NCBI GenBank assembly: GCA_964511015.1
Contig: CAZEDX010000006.1
Span: 26,880 to 90,879 of the forward strand
DNA length: 64,000 nucleotides
Origin: FEN-1099 sp964511015
Lineage (GTDB): Bacteria; Lernaellota; Lernaellaia; Lernaellales; Lernaellaceae
Direction: 5' to 3'
The notes under the pieces were generated by a model. That model made no database searches and was not told the origin of the DNA. It saw only the letters and a list, made by a program, of their open reading frames with translations. Each line of letters starts with the position of its first letter. The stretch's first letter is position 1. Positions 8,181-15,920 of the stretch are shown one piece after another. Position numbers and translations under genes: made by a program.

Positions 8181-9857
8181 CTAACAACCACATCCGCTGT
8201 CGGATTGCTCTTTGTTCCCTGAGCCGGTTCCGGCGTCATCGTCCGAGGCATCGTCATCACTACCAGTGCTGTCATCATCAGCCACTGAATCGTCATCCTG
8301 CAAGGTGTCGTCATCCGTTTGCGTGTCATCGTCAGGTCCACTGTCATCGTCAGTGCCGTCATCATCCGTCGTATCGTCGTCATTGTCGTCATCGTCATTG
8401 TCATCATCATCATCGTCATCATCCGGCGTGGTGTCGTCATCAGGGGGGCTTGTGTCATCATCCGGTTGCGGACTGGTATCGTCGTCCGGACTTATGTCAT
8501 CATCGACAGGCGGCGATGTGTCGTCGTCAATCGTGTCGTCGTCAACAGTATCATCGTCGTCGTCAGTTGTGTGAACACCAAACACAGCGCCTTCGGCAGA
8601 ACTGCCGTATATCGGAGCACCCATCACCAGCAATCCCGGAAATGAACCTGAACCGCGAACAAACGCGAGCGACGCGCCGAACTGTGCGCCTGCCTGTTCG
8701 CCCTGGAAGTCAGAATGTACGTCTTGCAGCGTGGTCCCATCGCCGAGATACACCGCGACAAGGCCGCGCCCGCTGTCGTACAGGGACGCGCCGGTTGCCA
8801 CATCCGCAAGGCCATCGCTGTTGAAGTCCAGCATTGCTAACGCCGCGCCTTCACCAGTCATTGCCGTGCTGGTCCAGGCCGGTTGATACGGCGGGCTTTC
8901 ATATGTCAAATCGTGTCCAAGGAATACGAACATTTTGCCAGCGTTCTGAACGTCGCTTTTTGGAGCGCCAACCACAATGTCGTCCATGCCGTCGCCGTCC
9001 AGGTCCACGCCAAGGACAGCCGCGCCAAAGTCCGCGCCTGCATCGGTCCCGTTGATCGTCCATCCGAGCGCCGGTTCGCCACCGATGGCCGTGTAGATGT
9101 AGACCGCGCCGATGTGCGTGTCACCGGGGCTTTTCGCGCCGACCACTATTTCGTTTCGGCCATCGTCGTTCACATCGGCGGTCGCCAGCGCCGAGCCAAA
9201 CCATTCAACGTAGTCGATTCCTCCGTCTCCATAGGTCTTCCACGTCGGGTCGCGGTAGCTCCGGCCCATACCGCCCGCGTACACGACAAACGATCCGGGC
9301 GTAGCATACGGGTTTGTCGGGTCAACGTCGTGTGGCGCTCCGGCAATGATGTCGCTCTGCCCAGCGCCATCCACATCCGAGCACGCCACAGCGGTTCCCA
9401 GACCAGCACCGGTTATGCCCGTAGCATCCACCACAAGCTCGCTGGTTAGCGGGACGCTGGCATCTCCCCAAAGTACGAGTACTCGCCCGCTCCCTCCTTG
9501 CGCCGGGCTTCCAACAATCAGGTCGTCCAGGCCGTCACCATCGAAGTCGCACACTGTCAGCGCGTCGCCTTGCCTCAGTTCTCGCGTGCGGTTGATTGCA
9601 GGCGTCAGGGCAAGGCCGGTCGGCCCGCCAAAGAACACCGCGTATCCGCCGCCGTGCTTTCCCACGGCGAGGTCGCCATACCCGTCATCATTGAAGTCGC
9701 CACTGGCAAGGCTAAAACCAAGTTGCTCGTTGTCAGTCGTGCCGATGTATGACCAATCAGACACGAGCGAGATGGGCGGCTCGTCGGTGAATCCTTTTGA
9801 GCCGAAAATGAGAATCACAAGAATCAAGCTGATGAATAGAAAAGCTACCTTTTTCAT
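8181..9857 (-). CDS. Secreted FG-GAP (integrin-alpha-like) repeat protein with Asp-rich tail
   Basis: 558 residues. A Sec signal peptide (MKKVAFLFISLILVILIFGSK) is followed by at least six FG-GAP/VCBS-type repeats with calcium-binding loops, for example DFNDDGYGDLAVG, DFDGDGLDDLIVG, DLDGDGMDDIVVG and DFNSDGLADVATG. Together these predict a beta-propeller surface protein. From about residue 430 onward the chain is almost entirely Asp with Thr/Ser/Pro, ending in SDSGCGC. The terminal Cys-Gly-Cys after an acidic linker recalls cysteine-ended C-terminal sorting tails (MYXO-CTERM type), but the usual hydrophobic helix is missing. The ATG at 9857 has GGAGGG upstream; the frame's earlier Met codons precede the signal sequence. 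It lies inside the mobile element. Confidence 0.85.
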   Translation of the reverse strand: MKKVAFLFISLILVILIFGSKGFTDEPPISLVSDWSYIGTTDNEQLGFSLASGDFNDDGYGDLAVGKHGGGYAVFFGGPTGLALTPAINRTRELRQGDALTVCDFDGDGLDDLIVGSPAQGGSGRVLVLWGDASVPLTSELVVDATGITGAGLGTAVACSDVDGAGQSDIIAGAPHDVDPTNPYATPGSFVVYAGGMGRSYRDPTWKTYGDGGIDYVEWFGSALATADVNDDGRNEIVVGAKSPGDTHIGAVYIYTAIGGEPALGWTINGTDAGADFGAAVLGVDLDGDGMDDIVVGAPKSDVQNAGKMFVFLGHDLTYESPPYQPAWTSTAMTGEGAALAMLDFNSDGLADVATGASLYDSGRGLVAVYLGDGTTLQDVHSDFQGEQAGAQFGASLAFVRGSGSFPGLLVMGAPIYGSSAEGAVFGVHTTDDDDDTVDDDTIDDDTSPPVDDDISPDDDTSPQPDDDTSPPDDDTTPDDDDDDDDNDDDDNDDDTTDDDGTDDDSGPDDDTQTDDDTLQDDDSVADDDSTGSDDDASDDDAGTGSGNKEQSDSGCGC

Positions 9858-9884
9858 AGTGCTACCTGCCCTCCGACGAGACAT

Positions 9885-9932
9885 AAAAAAGGGGCAACCC
9901 GTGACCCGCCCATGCAGTATCACAAGCGCCCC
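9885..9932 (-). terminator. Attenuator-like hairpin in the leader of the FG-GAP gene
   Basis: On the minus strand, GGGGC (9932-9928) and GTGA (9923-9920) pair with TCAC (9904-9901) and GCCCC (9895-9891). Six T follow immediately. The hairpin sits only about 30 bases before the gene's ATG. Upstream, the leader holds more pairable segments (CCGTG/CACGG at 9946-9962 and CTACC/GGTAG near 10016-10034). This could be a transcription attenuator or an upstream terminator; no known riboswitch class was recognised. Confidence 0.45.
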
Positions 9933-10271
9933 TCCTGTAGAGGCACCGTGTAGCTAGCACGGCGCGTGCAGGTAGCGTCGTGCATGGGCGGTTTTCGCAT
10001 TGGCCTTTCCCGACCCTACCGTTCGCGGGTAGCTACTCCGCCAGCCCACAAGGGGCGGGACGGGTCGAGTCTGACAAATGCGGGACAATGCTACCATGAA
10101 ACGGCTGAGCCGTTAAGCCGCAAATGGATAACCATTCAAAGGGGCAGGTAGACGTCAGACGGATACAGGATGGGAATCCATTGCAAAACCGAAACTCTAA
10201 CACGTTGTTTTGAAAAGTTTTTTGTCCTCGTTAGGTGCGAATAGCGTTATCCCTTGTGTCGATTTGCAGGG

Positions 10272-10342
10272 CGCACGTTTTATGCGCATAGTCCCGGAAG
10301 TGAAGGCCGGTCGAATGGTGGTTCGCCGGTCCAAAACGTGCG
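10272..10342. repeat. Inverted repeat with nested hairpin in a gene-free gap
   Basis: CGCACGTTTT at 10272-10281 and AAAACGTGCG at 10333-10342 are perfect inverted copies. Between them CCGG-T-CGAA and TTCG-CCGG form an inner stem. This lies in the 700-base gap 9858-10562, which otherwise contains the structured leader described above and no gene I can support. Confidence 0.55.
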
Positions 10343-10562
10343 TTGTATGATGCTTTGATTACCAACGGGCTCTTGTCGCAAGTTTTGTATGCCTTTTTTG
10401 GGGAACTACGACGGGGCAACACTCAATGTACCTTCGCTTCTGGCCTTCACACATTACCACTTTGGCTAGACAAAAATCGCTTGACTGGCTTGGGTCAGCA
10501 GCGTAAAAGAGAAAAATACTACAAAACGACCTGGATTTTGGCTTCCTGACAAGGGGGGCGAT

Positions 10563-12602
10563 TTGTCGTTGAATTCGCATTCCACTAGACAGGATATTGC
10601 AGACAGTTCCGACGAAAGACTGATGGCGTTGCTCGACGTCCTCGACATTCGCCTAAAGGCGATGTCTAAAAAACTCACGTTTGTTGAGATCGAGAAGGCT
10701 GAATTTTCCAAAGAGCCACTCAAGTCCATTATTAGCCGCGCCTTGGAACTGATTAATCTTTCGGTTGCGAGAAGCAAGGAAACACGACTTCGTATTCGGA
10801 AGACGTTGGAGGCAATGACCGATCTTGAAATCTTGCCAGAAGAACTCGCACATCCCCGGCGGTATTTTTGTGAACACGCCTACTTGCGGCCACACGATCC
10901 ACCGGAAAAACGCTTCATCTACGTCGCCCTGGATTGCGTCTTTCACAGTCAAGGCTACCCACTTGGCATGGACGATCCTCGAGTGGCGGATGTGAAGTTG
11001 GAAGTTGCCAAACGTTTCGAAAAGTTTTATGCGATCCGTCCAAATACAGGATGGTCCGAAAAAAAAGCGTCGGGAGACACTTCGCCCGGCATTGCGGCTT
11101 TTGAATTGGCCCGGTTGCTCACTCGATTGTTTTTCGCTGAGGGTCTCGCGGTTGACCTTCTGGACAGTTTTCGTTCCTATGAGGAACTCATTTACTACAC
11201 AAAACCGCGCTACCGAGACCACTATGTCCACGTGCTTTATGTGTTCCTACTGGGTTGCCGTTACCTCGAAATTCTAATGCCGCGTATTTACGAGCAGTGG
11301 CGGTGGTATACCGATGAAGAACCTTCTAAGGAACAAGTATATCTCCGCACAATGCGTTCGTGGATTCTATCGTCGCTTTTTCATGATATAGGTTACGCTG
11401 CTGAGGCGCTCGCTAGCGTGCAAAAATCGCTGCAAGAGAAGTTTTTCAGTCATATTCCGGGGTTTAGCCTCAGTCAATTGAAACTGAATCAGGACCCTTA
11501 CATACAAAACGAGGTGAAGGAATTTTTCGTTTTGTTGTCTTCGGTTCTGAAGGACACCGAGTACGATTTTTCAGTAGACCGGTCTTTGCTTCCGCAACAC
11601 GAAAGAGCGAGTTTCCCTGACAACGGTATGCTCACGTCAATGGCAGCACTGTTCCAAGATCAGCTCGACGTGGATGCACTCGATCACGGTGTAGCCAGTG
11701 CGTTGTTTGCCTTGCTGACGTTACGAGTGGACACACACGAAATCAGTTTGGGGCCAGTGAATTACTCGCCTCAATCGTTAACCCCGGACGAGAGAATCAA
11801 ACGTCAAGCACAGTATGAGTTAAAGCGGCGAGAGGTACATGAAGATTTGGTGTCTGCGTGTCTGGCAATGGCGTTGCATAATATTCGACTTGGAGCCTAT
11901 CCCGGATTGTCCGTAAAATTCAGCGAACACCCGTTAGCGTTTTTGCTGATGCTCTGTGATGATTTACAGGAGTGGGATCGCGCAGCGGACTGGGAGCGAA
12001 CGCCGCAGAGACTTCGAGCCGTATACGGACTAAATGCATTTCTAAAGTGCGAAGACTCAGCGGCGTTGTTCGCCGACAAACAAACGGTAACGCCGCTTAT
12101 CGGCAAGGGTTACGACACTGGGTCATTTTTTGGATATTTGCGCGGACGTATATCGTTGATTGGCGGGAAACCAATCAACGCAAGCGAGATCGACCGCGCC
12201 GCTCGATCCTTACAGATCTTTTTTGCAGCTAGGGCTGACATCAGGGGTTTTGAAGCGCGTCAATGTCTGCGTAATCAATTGGAAACGATGAATTTGTCTC
12301 CCGAAACGAAAGTCTTCTTTGAAGTGTTGTCGATGTCCCTTGAGCATGATGTGTTGACACTCACCTACGTTGGTGGTGATCGGGAAAAACGATTTGACGA
12401 AGCCGATAACCGGATGGTCGCAATTTGGAAAGCTCTGGATACCACTTTCACAAGGAATCTGACTGAAGGACCAGCCATCTGTATTCTCCACGGGTTTGAT
12501 GACGAAAACGTGACCTTGTTTTTTGTGGCGGAGTACAGTCAAACACTGAGAGAATATCGGGTAAAAGATGGACAAGCATCCTTTCAAGGGGCGAACAAGT
12601 AG
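10563..12602 (+). CDS. Large HD-domain protein (predicted metal-dependent phosphohydrolase)
   Basis: 679 residues, not assigned to a named family. The central region has the ordered ligands of an HD domain: His in RDHYVHVLYVFL (about 221), the HD pair in SLFHDIGYAAE (about 273), a further His in DHGVASALFALL (about 378), and ALHNI plus Asp in LMLCDDLQEWDR (about 468). The N-terminal 100 residues look helical, and the C-terminal 150 mixed alpha/beta. The start is TTG at 10563, supported by AAGGGGGG 4 bases upstream. It probably forms a two-gene operon with the 95-residue protein downstream (34-base gap). HD enzymes of mobile elements include nucleotide-cleaving defence proteins, but no substrate can be read here. 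Confidence 0.75.
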   Translation: MSLNSHSTRQDIADSSDERLMALLDVLDIRLKAMSKKLTFVEIEKAEFSKEPLKSIISRALELINLSVARSKETRLRIRKTLEAMTDLEILPEELAHPRRYFCEHAYLRPHDPPEKRFIYVALDCVFHSQGYPLGMDDPRVADVKLEVAKRFEKFYAIRPNTGWSEKKASGDTSPGIAAFELARLLTRLFFAEGLAVDLLDSFRSYEELIYYTKPRYRDHYVHVLYVFLLGCRYLEILMPRIYEQWRWYTDEEPSKEQVYLRTMRSWILSSLFHDIGYAAEALASVQKSLQEKFFSHIPGFSLSQLKLNQDPYIQNEVKEFFVLLSSVLKDTEYDFSVDRSLLPQHERASFPDNGMLTSMAALFQDQLDVDALDHGVASALFALLTLRVDTHEISLGPVNYSPQSLTPDERIKRQAQYELKRREVHEDLVSACLAMALHNIRLGAYPGLSVKFSEHPLAFLLMLCDDLQEWDRAADWERTPQRLRAVYGLNAFLKCEDSAALFADKQTVTPLIGKGYDTGSFFGYLRGRISLIGGKPINASEIDRAARSLQIFFAARADIRGFEARQCLRNQLETMNLSPETKVFFEVLSMSLEHDVLTLTYVGGDREKRFDEADNRMVAIWKALDTTFTRNLTEGPAICILHGFDDENVTLFFVAEYSQTLREYRVKDGQASFQGANK

Positions 12603-12636
12603 ACTGCCGTCAATGCGGCGAAAAAGGAGGGAACGT

Positions 12637-12924
12637 ATGGCGTATATCGTACAATTCGCACAACCGCTAAAGATGCAGATCATACCGGGCATTTCGGAGT
12701 TGGAAATCGTGAAAGCGATTTGTGATGTAACAGCCATTCCCGCACCGGTGGTGCCGCAAGGGCAAGCAGCCCCTCACCCGCTTTCAGCATCGGCATTAGA
12801 ACTCACGATGACAAGTTTTCAATGTGCGGGGCACGCCGGTTGGGTCAATGTAGCAACCTTACCAATCTCGTTCAACAAATTCGTTGTCCCGGCGAAAAGC
12901 ATTTCATCTATGCATACTCAGTAG
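12637..12924 (+). CDS. Small hypothetical protein, partner of HD-domain gene
   Basis: 95 residues from an ATG with AAGGAGGG 5 bases upstream, one of the best ribosome binding sites in the element. Residues 1-30 look like a folded alpha/beta core (AYIVQFAQPLKMQIIPGISELEIVKAICDV would be strand-strand-helix; only positions are implied). A proline-rich segment and a beta-like C-terminus follow. No family recognised, and no signal peptide or membrane segment. Its tight placement after the HD gene suggests joint function. Confidence 0.6.
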   Translation: MAYIVQFAQPLKMQIIPGISELEIVKAICDVTAIPAPVVPQGQAAPHPLSASALELTMTSFQCAGHAGWVNVATLPISFNKFVVPAKSISSMHTQ

Positions 12925-13021
12925 TTCGGAGAAGCCGGGAAACAAATATTTCTTAGTGCTCTTTCAGAAAAGACTTCTGCGCGATGTTGCTGCCGTGGTA
13001 GTTGACCGCTTCATCAGTAAC

Positions 13022-13047
13022 AATTACCCCCCTAGGGGTTGGTAATT
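13022..13047. other. Palindromic hairpin next to iteron-like repeats
   Basis: AATTACC (13022-13028) pairs with GGTAATT (13041-13047), and CCCC pairs with GGGG inside. It could end transcription of the plus-strand operon upstream, although there is no good T-run, or it could be part of a replication or transfer origin with the adjacent repeats. Confidence 0.5.
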
Positions 13048-13056
13048 TATAAATTA

Positions 13057-13181
13057 CTTCGCGGGTTGAAGTAGGGGATCGTCAGCTTCCCTACGCGGGT
13101 TGAAGGGAGAGGCGCTCTCGTGTTCGATCCCAACTTCACGGGTCGAAGGGACAGAGTCTTTTCCGGCTTCACGGGTTGAAT
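13057..13181. repeat. Four iteron-like 15-bp repeats
   Basis: CTTCGCGGGTTGAAG (13057), CTACGCGGGTTGAAG (13091), CTTCACGGGTCGAAG (13134) and CTTCACGGGTTGAAT (13167) share the core C-G/A-CGGGT-T/C-GAA. Spacings of 34, 43 and 33 bases are not multiples of three, so this is not a coding repeat. They end 8 bases before the stop of a winged-helix-like gene, in the place where a plasmid-type origin could sit. Confidence 0.65.
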
Positions 13182-13188
13182 TCGGCTT

Positions 13189-13683
13189 TTATTTTTCAAT
13201 TCCGTTTCTCTTGCGACCGGGCGCGTGCCTATGATCATATCCTGTCGCCCAAGTGGCATCGGCATTGAAGCAGTGTTTCCACTCGGCTCTAATGTGTGGG
13301 CTTTCTTTGATAAATTGTCCCGGCTTTGCAGGATCGTATTTTGCCCACTTCGACGACATTCGATAGCGAGCAGCGCGGTACTTGGAACCTTCCGTAAGCG
13401 ACAGTCCGCCAGCATCGACTTTTTCGATAAAGCCGAAACGTATTAGCCTGAAAAGCAATCGCGCTACTTTTGCGGGATGTGCCCGCACATCCGTGTAGCT
13501 GAATTTGAAGTCCGGTGTTTTTCCATTCCATTTGCTTCGCATGAAGATAAGAAGCCCTAGTTCGGAAAGTCCGATTTCTTTCCAAACGATGCAATGTCGA
13601 ACGCTCCAAGGGGGGCCAGGGATGAAGCCCCCTTTTTCGCCGGGAGCAAGTTTTTTCTTTGGGCTCAATTGGAAGCCTCCCAT
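13189..13683 (-). CDS. Hypothetical protein, possibly winged-helix DNA-binding
   Basis: 164 residues. Residues 28-100 (WSVRHCIVWKEIGLSELGLLIFMRSKWNG... and AKVARLLFRLIRFGFIEKV...LTEGSKYRAARYRM) look like helix-helix-helix-wing. This is the arrangement seen in replication-initiation or transcription-control modules of integrative elements. The ATG at 13683 has no clear ribosome site. The gene follows the excisionase-like gene with a 69-base gap, and the iteron-like repeats lie just after its stop. The function as a replication or control protein is inferred from position and fold impression only. Confidence 0.6.
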   Translation of the reverse strand: MGGFQLSPKKKLAPGEKGGFIPGPPWSVRHCIVWKEIGLSELGLLIFMRSKWNGKTPDFKFSYTDVRAHPAKVARLLFRLIRFGFIEKVDAGGLSLTEGSKYRAARYRMSSKWAKYDPAKPGQFIKESPHIRAEWKHCFNADATWATGYDHRHAPGRKRNGIEK

Positions 13684-13752
13684 GTCGTCGCCAAAAAGAA
13701 CGACAGGCCGGTCGCTTCGGGTCTTGCGTCGGTTACCGTTGTTGTCATTTTG

Positions 13753-14046
13753 TTACTCGGCGTTGACGGAGGTCGTTTCGACCGACTGACATACGGCGTG
13801 TTGCTCTTGAAACTGCCTCAAGTCAGATTCCTTAAAGCGGATGCATCTACGTCCGTAATGTAGGAAGCGCAAACCCGGCCGACGGCGGGATGCACATGTC
13901 CAGCTATAGAGAGTCGATAATTTCACACCTAAAAAGTCGGCTGCTTGGCGCGGAGTGAAGGTGCGGTCAATAGCAGCGGATTCCATTTGTTGCCGAACGT
14001 GTCCGGCAACGGTTTCGGACGGTTTTTGGTCTCGCGGCGCAGTCAT
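13753..14046 (-). CDS. Excisionase-like helix-turn-helix protein
   Basis: 97 residues. Residues 25-85 (FTPRQAADFLGVKLSTLYSW... then FLHYGRRCIRFKESDLRQF) match the MerR-like HTH_17 family, which includes AlpA and excisionases: a recognition helix, then a wing with Gly-Arg and an Asp-Leu cap. The ATG at 14046 has GGAG 9 bases upstream; an in-frame ATG at 14061 is possible. It lies directly downstream of the integrase gene on the same strand, which fits a directionality factor acting at the phased repeats near the element ends. Confidence 0.8.
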   Translation of the reverse strand: MTAPRDQKPSETVAGHVRQQMESAAIDRTFTPRQAADFLGVKLSTLYSWTCASRRRPGLRFLHYGRRCIRFKESDLRQFQEQHAVCQSVETTSVNAE

Positions 14047-14299
14047 TTTGCACGTCTCCATTCTTTCGATTGTGGGTTACTTCGCGCCTGATTCAGCGCC
14101 GCTTTGACTTCGCGCGTTACCGCGCCGCGTGACTTGAGCCGTGAGGCTTCCTGTGTGGACCCTTTGCAGGATCGACCATGTTATCGCACTCCATATCACA
14201 TTAAGTCAAACACTTTGTTCTCAAGTAAAACGTACGTTTTGGTCGATCAATCGTTGCTCACCATTCTCATGGATTACGGCGATTTCACCCGGACTGTAG

Positions 14300-15625
14300 T
14301 CATTTTTTCTTCGACCGATGGTCGCGCGCCTTAGCGGCGTCAAAGACCTCAGCGTCTTCGGTCTTCGGCGGTTTGTTGCCGAAGATGCCCCGGAATCTCT
14401 CAAAGGCGTCCGGGGCAAGATGCGCGTAGCGTTGCGTCATCGCCTGCGAGGAGTGGCCTAGGATTTTTTGCAGGGTGAAAAGATCGCCGCCTTTCATCAC
14501 CCAGTGCGAGGCGAAGGTGTGCCTCAGATCGTGAAACCGGATGCGTGGCAGCTTGGCTTCTTTCAGGGCCTTGGGATAGGTTTCCTTGACGACGCGGGGC
14601 GACCGCGTGTGCATGTTGCCCGCCTCGTTTGGAAAACACAGATCGTTTTTGTTCTGCAAGCGCCATTCGCGCAGAATCGGGAGCAGTACGTCAAACAACG
14701 GCACGTAACGAACGTGACCGCCCTTCGGCAATGAATCGAACGAACGCGAGACCGTTATCAGGCGCTTGGTAAAATCAACGTCGCGCCACTTCAAGCCGAA
14801 CAACTCTCCAGCCCGGAGACCGCTGTAGACCGCTGTAGCGAACAAGGCATAAGCACCGACATCGATTTTCTTTGCTTCCGAGAGGAACGCCTGAATCTCT
14901 TTTTCGGTTTTCAAATACGAAAACTGCTTGATGTAGGTCTTGGGCTTTTTGATGGTTGGTACGGCAAAAATGAGACCCAGACTGTGAGCGTAACGAAGGA
15001 CCGCGCCAAGTAGCCCGAGAATGTTGCGGACCGTGTTTGCTTTCAACTCATGTTTTGCATCGTCATCCGGTTTTGCAGTGGCGCTCGCTTTTTCATTTTT
15101 CAAACCGGCCCGGAAAGACTCGATCTTGGCGGTCGTGATTTGGTTCATCGGCAGATCGGCGAACGTGTCTTTCAGGTGCGAGCGGTAGATGCTCTTGTCG
15201 CTGTCCGCCGAACGTTTGTCTTTCGCTCGATTTGGTATCCAATACTTGTCGAAAAAACTGCCGAACTTCGGCGCTTGTGTCGGGCGTGGCGCTCGACCAT
15301 CTTTGATCGCCTGAAGTTCGCCCCGTAAGCGGTTCAGTTCTTGTTGAGCTTCCTCGTGCGCTTTTTCGCCGTAAGTCGCCAAGGGAAAGGCGCGTGAATG
15401 GCGTTTTCCGCTGGCGTCCGTCCAACCGATGCGCCAGCCGCCACGATAACGGAAAGGACGCGCACCATAGCGCGTTGAGCGTCGTTGGTCCTTTCGACGA
15501 CGGCCCGTCAGGGCAGGCTTTGTCGGCGGCGGGGTTTTTGGATTGTCTGCTTGCTTTGCCATGTCTTGGACATTGTCGTTTTGCAAAGCGACGGGGTCAA
15601 CCGGGACACTGTCTGATGTGTTCAT
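14300..15625 (-). CDS. Tyrosine recombinase / integrase
   Basis: 441 residues. A basic N-terminal arm-binding region contains the beta-strand set FRYRGGWRIGWTDASGKR (AP2-like DNA binding, about 57-80). A core-binding helical domain (about 120-245) precedes the catalytic domain with Arg in SGLRAGEL, His-x-x-Arg in FHDLRHTFASH, His in ILGHSSQAMT and the nucleophile Tyr in QRYAHL. The start ATG at 15625 has GGAG 8 bases upstream. It is adjacent to the tRNA-Val that serves as integration site, in the usual orientation for this class. It catalyses integration and, with the excisionase, excision of the element. Confidence 0.93.
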   Translation of the reverse strand: MNTSDSVPVDPVALQNDNVQDMAKQADNPKTPPPTKPALTGRRRKDQRRSTRYGARPFRYRGGWRIGWTDASGKRHSRAFPLATYGEKAHEEAQQELNRLRGELQAIKDGRAPRPTQAPKFGSFFDKYWIPNRAKDKRSADSDKSIYRSHLKDTFADLPMNQITTAKIESFRAGLKNEKASATAKPDDDAKHELKANTVRNILGLLGAVLRYAHSLGLIFAVPTIKKPKTYIKQFSYLKTEKEIQAFLSEAKKIDVGAYALFATAVYSGLRAGELFGLKWRDVDFTKRLITVSRSFDSLPKGGHVRYVPLFDVLLPILREWRLQNKNDLCFPNEAGNMHTRSPRVVKETYPKALKEAKLPRIRFHDLRHTFASHWVMKGGDLFTLQKILGHSSQAMTQRYAHLAPDAFERFRGIFGNKPPKTEDAEVFDAAKARDHRSKKK

Positions 15626-15733
15626 TTTACACTCCGGGTTTTGATTCCAGCCTCACGACCGGAACCTGCAATCTGAAAACGGTCGTTTTGCATCAGAAAA
15701 CGGGCTTGGAACCGCCCGCAAAAGGGGGGCCTG

Positions 15734-15750
15734 TGCGCACATGTGCGCAC
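15734..15750. repeat. Two TGCGCAC repeats, probable integrase arm-type sites (right)
   Basis: Copies at 15734-15740 and 15744-15750, spaced exactly 10 bp. The heptamer and spacing match the four copies at 2890-2934. They lie between the integrase gene and the att core. Confidence 0.7.
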
Positions 15751-15804
15751 CAGACAAGGCGCGGCAAATGCCGCAAAATGCAAAAAAGGCCTGAGTTTAT
15801 TGGA

Positions 15805-15878
15805 TGGGCGGAGCGAGACTTGAACTCGCGGCCTCCGGTGTGTAAGACCGGCGTTCTGACCAGCTGAACTATCCGCCC
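15805..15878 (-). tRNA. tRNA-Val (anticodon UAC)
   Basis: On the minus strand, acceptor GGGCGGA pairs with TCCGCCC and the anticodon arm is CCGGT / CTTACAC / ACCGG, giving anticodon TAC (valine). The T-arm is GCGAG / TTCAAGT / CTCGC. No CCA is encoded directly after the discriminator base. The 3' part, from the anticodon arm onward, is supplied by the integrated element; the 5' part is chromosomal. Confidence 0.95.
15832..15846. repeat. att core repeat, right end
   Basis: Identical 15 bp to 2780-2794, within the anticodon arm of the intact tRNA-Val. Confidence 0.85.
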
Positions 15879-15920
15879 GTGGGAGAGGGAGGATACTAGG
15901 GACCGCTTGTTTCGTCCAGC

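Larger units (their letters stand above)
2780..15846. mobile_element. Integrative element in tRNA-Val (about 13.05 kb)
   Basis: Bounded by the 15-bp direct repeat inside tRNA-Val. It has a tyrosine integrase and an excisionase-like gene at the tRNA end, phased TGCGCAC repeats near both ends, and visibly lower GC than the flanking genes. No conjugation, capsid or terminase genes are recognised, so it is a small integrative or mobilisable genomic island, or a satellite. Cargo genes are mostly of unknown function. A pairing-capable hairpin and iteron-like repeats near 13.0-13.2 kb might support replication of an excised form. Confidence 0.85.

Noticed and set aside
8210..8575. Plus-strand poly-Ser and poly-Val frames
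   Set aside because: Antisense of Asp codon repeats; the same artefact appears opposite the acid tracts at 17700, 20550, 20820, 54720 and 60200.
7324..8824. A long plus-strand frame rich in His and Arg
   Set aside because: It is the complement of the Asp-rich tail of the FG-GAP gene and of the zinc-ribbon gene; the GAY/GAC repeats keep the opposite strand open.
13057..13181. CRISPR array
   Set aside because: The repeats are only 15 bp, imperfect, unevenly spaced, and there are no cas genes.
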